In this document: piece by piece, positions 57,541-64,000 of the stretch
Layout of the letters: the number at the start of each line of letters is the position of its first letter
Position numbering within the stretch: position 1 is the first letter of the stretch
From: Candidatus Thalassarchaeum sp.
GTDB taxonomy: Archaea > Thermoplasmatota > Poseidoniia > Poseidoniales > Thalassarchaeaceae
Length of the DNA stretch: 64,000 nucleotides
Assembly (NCBI GenBank): GCA_016777225.1
Contig: JADHRW010000003.1
Coordinates: forward strand, 124,001-188,000
Direction: 5' to 3'
Notes under the pieces: generated by a model
Database searches by the model: none
The model's input: the letters and a program-made list of their open reading frames with translations, nothing else
Told to the model about the DNA's origin: nothing
Program-made: the position numbers and the translations under genes

Positions 57541-59310
57541 ATGTCCCGAACCTTGGCAATGACTCAAATCTTAGTAATACTATTATCAATTTTGGCACTT
57601 ACAGTGAGTTCAGTTTCTGCTCAAACCCAGGGAAATGAAATTATTATTGATGAAATAGTTGAGTGGACGACTGAACAAGATATTGAGGAAAATATACATA
57701 TCACCAGTGAAGGTGAGTTAACAATTAGTGCACATATAACTTTCACATCAGTCTCCAACATCGAAATAGATGAAGGAGGCATTTTGAAACTAATTGACAA
57801 TGCAGAAATTATCTCAAGTAAAAGAGCGACTTCTCTAAAGAGTATGGGGTTAACTGACGAAGATAATAGAGCGAAAATTATGATTCCTACTTCTATTTAT
57901 GCTGAGGAAATGAAACTAACTATAGTAGCCGAGGAAGGAGTACTTTTGAATGGAAGTCACGTATACCTAGGAGATAGTACAGAACCTTTACAGATGAGTG
58001 GTGAAGAATTTACAATAAATATTTCAGAAGGTGAACAAGACACTGAACTGGGATTTACAGGATATGGAAACTTCCCAATTATCAAATCTTTTATTCTTGA
58101 AACCATTTCTGGAGATATTATTAGTGAGTATAAAGCTAATAGTTTATCATACCAAAACATGCTAATTCATGGTGAAAATGGACTTAATATAGATTCAGCA
58201 GGAACAATAAATATCTCTGAAAACTCAAGCATTACTGGAGCAAATATAGTTTCTAGCGGTGAGATAATCATTAAATATTCAAGCATAAAAGATAGTTGTC
58301 CAATAATATTATCCTCAGATGAGGCTATAATAACTATTGAAAATAGTGAGTTTTCAGGTAGTCAAGAGGACCATTATCTACAATTACAACCGCATTCAAC
58401 CATTAACTGGGGAACTTCAGACGGGAGTAATGACGTTGCTATAAAAGGTGATTTAATAGATAGATGGGAAAGAGTAATTTCAGACCAATCATTAATTTTT
58501 GATGCTATTGGTGTTTCTTATGTGATTGATGGTGAAGGCCCTAGTGGTGAAGTTTTAGATATTGGTGATTTCAGCGGACAGGATGGTATTTCATACATTA
58601 ATGGAGGAAGAGAAAGGGTTGTAGAAATTGGATGGGCGAATGGATCTGTAACCAAAGAAAATGGAATAATCGTTATCTCAGAGTATAGAACCGCTTGGAA
58701 TACAGAACAGAGTCAAATTCCAGATTATGGGCCATCAGATACCACTCTAACATGGGAACAAGAGATCGATTTAAGATCGATAAACGTACCTTCAATAGAG
58801 TGGGTTTCACTAACGATTAGTGGAAATGAAACTGATATCCCCACCGGGAAATCTCATCAGGTATCTGCAATTATAGCGAATAGGGGCACAGTATCGGCAA
58901 ATATTTACTTTGATTGCGATGTCACTGAATCGGGCTTAGCCGCCGATATTGGTGGTTACCAAGGAGCCATGATAGATTCAGGAGAAGAGATAGAACTTAA
59001 TTTTGGTTGGAGAAATAATGACCAAGGAGAATTTGGTCTTAGCTGTGAGATATTAACACCAACACAACTTGTAGACTATGAAAATTCCACTGCATTTGGA
59101 GGTGGAGAATTCTCTACATCTACCATAAATTGGGAAGATTCGAAAGATGACAGTTTCAACATGATACCCATATTTATCGTAATAATAATTATTATTATTT
59201 CAGGAGGTGTTTATTTCGTCCATCATTTATCAAATGATGCTGAAGAAACAGCAGAGATATTAGAGCATTACAAAAAAGAAAATATTGAAGATACTGTTTC
59301 AGATATCTAA
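57541..59310 (+). CDS. Secreted protein with C-terminal TM anchor, beta-rich, function unknown
   Basis: 589 aa; GGAGGTTT SD before ATG; signal peptide; TM (IPIFIVIIIIIISGGVYFV). Confidence 0.78.
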   Translation: MSRTLAMTQILVILLSILALTVSSVSAQTQGNEIIIDEIVEWTTEQDIEENIHITSEGELTISAHITFTSVSNIEIDEGGILKLIDNAEIISSKRATSLKSMGLTDEDNRAKIMIPTSIYAEEMKLTIVAEEGVLLNGSHVYLGDSTEPLQMSGEEFTINISEGEQDTELGFTGYGNFPIIKSFILETISGDIISEYKANSLSYQNMLIHGENGLNIDSAGTINISENSSITGANIVSSGEIIIKYSSIKDSCPIILSSDEAIITIENSEFSGSQEDHYLQLQPHSTINWGTSDGSNDVAIKGDLIDRWERVISDQSLIFDAIGVSYVIDGEGPSGEVLDIGDFSGQDGISYINGGRERVVEIGWANGSVTKENGIIVISEYRTAWNTEQSQIPDYGPSDTTLTWEQEIDLRSINVPSIEWVSLTISGNETDIPTGKSHQVSAIIANRGTVSANIYFDCDVTESGLAADIGGYQGAMIDSGEEIELNFGWRNNDQGEFGLSCEILTPTQLVDYENSTAFGGGEFSTSTINWEDSKDDSFNMIPIFIVIIIIIISGGVYFVHHLSNDAEETAEILEHYKKENIEDTVSDI

Positions 59311-59775
59311 AACCACCTGAGCCATCCATCCAGGGCCTTCAAATGTCGGTATATTTGGTTCTACACCTGTAATAATTTCTTTATCATTAATTTCCCTTAA
59401 TATTAGCTCATGCAATGTAATCGCCTTAACTTCTATTTCTCTCTCAACTTGTTCAGAATCAACCCAAGAAACTTGGGCTGCTATTGAATCTTCATCTACC
59501 TTAACAACTAAGTCTACTAACCATTGATTTTCAATAGAGCCCCTATAAAGTACTTCTTCGAGAAATTTTACAAGACCTCTTTCTATATCATTATTCTTCA
59601 AAGGAATAATCCATACACCAGTTGAACGTATTAAGTGATTAATAGAACCTAGAGATTTGTCTGATACCTGTATTGATTGCAAGCCGAATGCACATTCCGC
59701 AATAGCCCCCTCTGCAGAGGAAGAAAAGGCACGAATACCTATGTCCGCAGTTGTAGGAAGAATCCACCAAGACAT
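59299..59775 (-). CDS. Archease
   Basis: MSWWILPTTADIGIRAFSSSAEGAIAECAFGL ... EVKAITLHELIL ... GPGWMAQVVLDI; start at internal Met. Confidence 0.87.
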   Translation of the reverse strand: MSWWILPTTADIGIRAFSSSAEGAIAECAFGLQSIQVSDKSLGSINHLIRSTGVWIIPLKNNDIERGLVKFLEEVLYRGSIENQWLVDLVVKVDEDSIAAQVSWVDSEQVEREIEVKAITLHELILREINDKEIITGVEPNIPTFEGPGWMAQVVLDI

Positions 59776-59783
59776 ACTATGCG

Positions 59784-62700
59784 TCACTCAAACTGATTGC
59801 ATAGTTCGCCTTGACTAGGGAAACTCAAAGGATCTTTAGGATTGGTATTCCATTTATTTTCACATTTATTGAAGGCCCCATCACCATCTGAATCAATATT
59901 AGCATCAGCTGCATCATATGGGTCGAAATTAAAGAAATATTCCCATCCTGCCCACATTCCATCACCATCTTGGTCTTGGTGATAAACTTCAGAACCATCA
60001 TTCCATTGGTCACCATCAGTATCATTTAGGATAGGGCTAGTACCATTCTGCATTTCTTCATAGTTAGTATAATTTTCAAGATCATCATAGAACTTATTAC
60101 CATATTCAGTCATTGGATCTATGTGACATTCAGCATTTTGTTGATCATTCCATCCTGGACAATAACGGTATAGTAAGTTAGTTCTATTCAGGCCATCACT
60201 ATCAAAATCTTCTTGTCCGTCGTCAATCCCATCTAAATCTGAATCTACCATTGAAGGATCCATTGGTCCTCTAGCTCCTAGAGCATTCAGAGAATTATTG
60301 TCAACTATCCCCAAAGAAATAGCTTCACCAGAGTAAAATACTTCCCAACCATCTGGTAATTTATCACCATCTGTGTCATCATTAACTGGGTTAGTATTCC
60401 ATCTATCTGGTGCTTCAAGTTGATTCATTAGAGTATCATTATCGATATCATATATGTTGTCATTCAAAGAACCGTAAGCAGGATCTAAAGCCCATCTTCC
60501 ATTATTAGGTATAACAAAACCGGAGAGATTCATCTCATGAAGGAAATATTTAGGATCCATAACTCCATCGCCATCTCTATCACCAGAAGTAGAAAAACCT
60601 TGAACATAGTTTGTCCAAACCCATCCACCGGGACCTAATCCACACTCGAACATATTATCGCAACCAGGAGGTAACCAATTTGTACTACTAATCCAAAGAC
60701 TATGGCTGTTAGTGTTTTGTTGAACAGAAAATACTTGCATTTCCCATCCATCCGGTTGCCCATCTCCATCTGTATCATTGATTAGAGGATTCGTTGCTGC
60801 CTGCCAAGGTCTTGGGATGAATAACACTTCGCCACCATCATCTAATCCATCACCATCACTATCAGCATTATTCCCATGAGTAATGTATTGATCTTGACCA
60901 TCAACAACCTCTTCACCATCTGCTAAACCATCATTATCTGTATCGAATGATGATGCATTAGTGAAGTACTGTTCGGTTACATTCCAATAGAAACCATCCA
61001 TAGCTTCTGTGAAATCTTCTAAACCATCACTATCGGTATCTCTATCTGTGGCGTTAGTGAAGGTTTCGTAATATTCTACTGAGTCGGAAAGGCCGTCACT
61101 ATCAGTATCAAATACACCGGGGTCGCTTCTAACAAGGACATCTTTCACTCCATTATCAACAACTCTAATCGTCCAACCAATTACTTCTATACCATCAATC
61201 AAACCATCGTTATCAGTATCAGCAATCAATGGATTTGTGGACCTACCGTCAGTAATTCCATCGCCATCTCTATCTCGGGCATTATATTCATCTAAGTTCG
61301 TAAAACGTTCATCTTGTTCAACAACTATAGCTAAATCTTGTGTCCTAGTCAAAACTTCATCACCTAAATTAACATTGATTTCATAAACCCAACCTTCTGT
61401 CAAAGTTTTTACTGGAATATTTACATATACGCTATTCTGGACAGTTCTAACCCAAAGTATAGTTTTGTTAACAGGAACATATTCGCCTAATTCAACAGAA
61501 ATTAGGTGTACAGTACTCACTCCTACAAGTTCATCAAATCTAACACCACCATCACCATCAGCGTCATAACCATCAAAATCAGGATCTTCTAGTGCGTTTG
61601 CGCCATCATCATTAGGATGAATTCCACTCAAATGTTCCCAACCATCAGGCATTCCATCATTGTCAGTATCTGCAAGTAATGGGCTAGTGAAATTTTCAGG
61701 ACCCCAAGTGTAAGCAACTTCATATTCTTCTACATTGTTAAGGCCATCTTCATCTCTATCACCATAAGCATCAGTGGCATTAGCTGGATTCAAGAATCGT
61801 TTTGAATCTTGATCTAAAGCATAGCAATACTCGTATCCATCGGGCATACCATCTCCATCAGAATCCCAATCACCTGGGCCATTTAGACGACCGTCTCCAT
61901 CCATATCTTCTTCGAACCAAGTTATATCACCCGGACCAGACATATACTCATGATAGGGTGCTTTGAGTGTTAATGTTCCAAATTGAGTTACTCCACAATG
62001 AACTGATAAATCTATATTTCCAAAAGCAATCTCATACCTATCTGCGATTAAATCACCATCGCTATCTTCTGCTAAAGGATTTGTATCGTATCTTTCCTCA
62101 ACGAAGTTTCTCAGACTATCTGGTTCAGGTTGTTCTAAATCTAATAGTGCATCACAAGAATGACCAAACTGATTACCCATCTGATCAAAAACCGTAGCTC
62201 CTATATCCGCTTTAATTTGAGCTTTAATATCAGGAGTAAGTAAGTAACAATCCCAGTTACCATCTAGTGGATCAAGAAGTTTAATTGAACCTTGAGGAGT
62301 TTCTACGGTGTAAGTATAAAGTGATTCCCAGCGATCATTTAAGCCATCGCCATCTGAATCTTGAAGATTAGGATTTGTACCCAAATTAGCTTCATCGACA
62401 TTGATTAGTCCATCTCTATCTGGGTCACCGAATGGGCCATTATCCGGATTAGGGAACGTCTCATTTAGTTCTGTATTATCCTCATTCTGATCAGGTTGTG
62501 TAGTTTGAGGATCAGGAGCAGCTGCTTCTCCACTATCTAAAGGATCAAGCCCATTATCAATTTCCCAGCCATCTTCTAAACCATCATTATCAGTGTCTGA
62601 AAGTCTCCAATCAGTTCCATATAGGGTTTGTTCCATCCTATCCGGGAGACCGTCACCATCAGTATCTAACCCTGCAATATGGCCTTCGGAATCTTGAGTT

Positions 62701-62831
62701 TCAATATCTACTGAACCATCTTCCCAACCGGAGACAGTAGCTAATCCAGCTCCAATTATTGTGTAAAATCCTGCTAAAATTAATGTTGCAGATATTGCTG
62801 CAACTGCATATTGATTGTGTGTGAGAGCCAA
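59784..62831 (-). CDS. Thrombospondin-type-3-like (DxDxDG) repeat surface protein with N-terminal TM
   Basis: 1015 aa; repeats such as DTDNDGMPDGWEHLSG, DSDGDGLDDGGEVLF; N-term TM; TTG start. Confidence 0.9.
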   Translation of the reverse strand: MALTHNQYAVAAISATLILAGFYTIIGAGLATVSGWEDGSVDIETQDSEGHIAGLDTDGDGLPDRMEQTLYGTDWRLSDTDNDGLEDGWEIDNGLDPLDSGEAAAPDPQTTQPDQNEDNTELNETFPNPDNGPFGDPDRDGLINVDEANLGTNPNLQDSDGDGLNDRWESLYTYTVETPQGSIKLLDPLDGNWDCYLLTPDIKAQIKADIGATVFDQMGNQFGHSCDALLDLEQPEPDSLRNFVEERYDTNPLAEDSDGDLIADRYEIAFGNIDLSVHCGVTQFGTLTLKAPYHEYMSGPGDITWFEEDMDGDGRLNGPGDWDSDGDGMPDGYEYCYALDQDSKRFLNPANATDAYGDRDEDGLNNVEEYEVAYTWGPENFTSPLLADTDNDGMPDGWEHLSGIHPNDDGANALEDPDFDGYDADGDGGVRFDELVGVSTVHLISVELGEYVPVNKTILWVRTVQNSVYVNIPVKTLTEGWVYEINVNLGDEVLTRTQDLAIVVEQDERFTNLDEYNARDRDGDGITDGRSTNPLIADTDNDGLIDGIEVIGWTIRVVDNGVKDVLVRSDPGVFDTDSDGLSDSVEYYETFTNATDRDTDSDGLEDFTEAMDGFYWNVTEQYFTNASSFDTDNDGLADGEEVVDGQDQYITHGNNADSDGDGLDDGGEVLFIPRPWQAATNPLINDTDGDGQPDGWEMQVFSVQQNTNSHSLWISSTNWLPPGCDNMFECGLGPGGWVWTNYVQGFSTSGDRDGDGVMDPKYFLHEMNLSGFVIPNNGRWALDPAYGSLNDNIYDIDNDTLMNQLEAPDRWNTNPVNDDTDGDKLPDGWEVFYSGEAISLGIVDNNSLNALGARGPMDPSMVDSDLDGIDDGQEDFDSDGLNRTNLLYRYCPGWNDQQNAECHIDPMTEYGNKFYDDLENYTNYEEMQNGTSPILNDTDGDQWNDGSEVYHQDQDGDGMWAGWEYFFNFDPYDAADANIDSDGDGAFNKCENKWNTNPKDPLSFPSQGELCNQFE

Positions 62832-62834
62832 TTA

Positions 62835-62842
62835 ATCACCTC
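62835..62842 (-). promoter_or_regulatory. Shine-Dalgarno GAGGTGAT
   Basis: Plus strand ATCACCTC; 3 nt from the TTG start at 62831. Confidence 0.7.
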
Positions 62843-62850
62843 GCCCCCCA

Positions 62851-62874
62851 TAGGGAGTATACAGTTGTCCCTAG
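62851..62874. promoter_or_regulatory. TAGGGA-N11-TCCCTA palindrome in the 5' leader/promoter of the 1015-aa surface protein
   Basis: TAGGGAGTATACAGTTGTCCCTAG; TATA-like AACATTATATC just upstream on the minus strand. Confidence 0.5.
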
Positions 62875-62911
62875 GATATGATATAATGTTTCATTCCTGT
62901 TGTGCAGAGAT

Positions 62912-63973
62912 TTATTGCCGTACAATCTCTGAGAATGATATTAGTTTTATCACATTAGTACCCGATTCTATTCTAAATTCGGACTTTACACGGCGGCCAT
63001 AGGCCCTCTCCCAACAACCACTTAGGACACCACAAAATATTGCAGGATGGAAACAAGACGAGAAAAAAATTTCAATACCGCCATAATCATCAATTGGCTT
63101 GACAGAATCTATTGTACCAAGACCATTCATGGCAAGATGTCTTCGACCAACACCTATCCAGTCATGTTCTTTTGATATGATGATATGATGCCCTTGGTTG
63201 AAAAAAATTTCCCTCATTGTATCGGAGAAAATTGTCCATAATTTGCTATATTTTTCATCAAGTCCTTCCCACAAATAAGAATCTTTACGACCCTCATGAA
63301 CCTCATCGATGTATGGTAAAAAATAAGTTTCAAAACGGAGAATTAAATCTTGATGAATCATAGCCCTTCTCACACCCATTATTGACCATTCTCCGTTTTC
63401 ATCAGCAAGTAATGTGTCCCAATAATCTTCATCTTGTATAGAAGATATAACTAAATTATGAGCCCATGGACTAGATATTTTTTTAGGCAGAGGTATAGTT
63501 AAATCATCAATCGATAAACTCAACATCAGACTCTCAGAGGTATTCTGGTTCCATCGAAAACGATGCCGTTGATTAGTAGAGTATTCCCAATTAGCAGAAA
63601 ATAAACCTGCGCAAATAGGGCCATTAATCGGATTATTAATAAGAATCCTAGTCTCATCCTTGTCATTATCAATTAATTCAAATGAGCCTAAGCCTCTTTC
63701 TTGCCAATCTAATACCATATTCTTCCATTTCATTGGATTTCTACCAGAATAGGGTTTAATCTTTGAATCTATCATAAGCCATTCTTCTGATTCAGAAGAA
63801 GAATGTGCTAAACGTCTTCCAAGACTTTGACCACTTCTACTCTCAAGTCCTGCAAAAAAGAGCTCGAAAGAATCTACATCAACTTTCCAAACTAAATTAT
63901 TATTTCTCTTTGAATCAATAATTAAACCATTTGATTGTAGTTCCCATCTATTTTTTATCCTTTCAGATGTCAT
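62912..63973 (-). CDS. Uncharacterised protein with duplicated (possibly V4R-like) halves
   Basis: 353 aa; parallel segments GLGSFELIDNDKDETRILINNPINGPICAGLFSANWEY... and GLGTIDSVKPIDDYGGIEIFFSSCFHPAIFCGVLSGCWERAYGRRV... Confidence 0.6.
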   Translation of the reverse strand: MTSERIKNRWELQSNGLIIDSKRNNNLVWKVDVDSFELFFAGLESRSGQSLGRRLAHSSSESEEWLMIDSKIKPYSGRNPMKWKNMVLDWQERGLGSFELIDNDKDETRILINNPINGPICAGLFSANWEYSTNQRHRFRWNQNTSESLMLSLSIDDLTIPLPKKISSPWAHNLVISSIQDEDYWDTLLADENGEWSIMGVRRAMIHQDLILRFETYFLPYIDEVHEGRKDSYLWEGLDEKYSKLWTIFSDTMREIFFNQGHHIIISKEHDWIGVGRRHLAMNGLGTIDSVKPIDDYGGIEIFFSSCFHPAIFCGVLSGCWERAYGRRVKSEFRIESGTNVIKLISFSEIVRQ

Positions 63974-64000
63974 AGGGATTTTATTTTTCGAACTAAAAAA

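Noticed and set aside
59825-62197. Alternative-frame ORFs within TSP3-repeat genes
   Set aside because: Shadow frames of repetitive GAT/GGT-rich coding sequence.

Overview
AT-rich archaeal chromosome segment, most likely Thermoplasmatota of the marine Poseidoniales/MGII (or MGIII) type; this is inferred from gene content, with no database search. It opens with the 5' part of a 23S rRNA gene on the minus strand that has no 16S gene directly upstream. The rest is densely packed with two kinds of gene. The first is housekeeping/informational: adk, RNase P Rpp21, YhbY, type II GAPDH, pheT, rnhB, gltX, rpsO, arcS, dnaJ, UPF0201, purD, carS, archease. The second is very large secreted or membrane-anchored proteins: two subtilases, two thrombospondin-type-3 (DxDxDG) repeat proteins, a beta-helix protein, an SGNH hydrolase and several CARDB-like proteins. 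Ten such ORFs cover about 37 kb of the 64 kb. The most unusual item is a 3177-aa STT3/AglB oligosaccharyltransferase with an extra N-terminal multi-TM module and about 2200 residues after the WWDYG motif. Other leads are a pyroglutamyl-peptidase/Nudix fusion, a GXGXG plus glutamate-synthase-like domain protein, a possible inactivated DHH/Cdc45-like gene next to rpsO, a shared TAGGGA-N-TCCCTA palindrome upstream of two surface-protein genes, a GAGGTGAT Shine-Dalgarno shared by the two TSP3 genes, and convergent gene pairs with zero or negative spacing. I saw no CRISPR array, transposase, integrase or recognisable tRNA.
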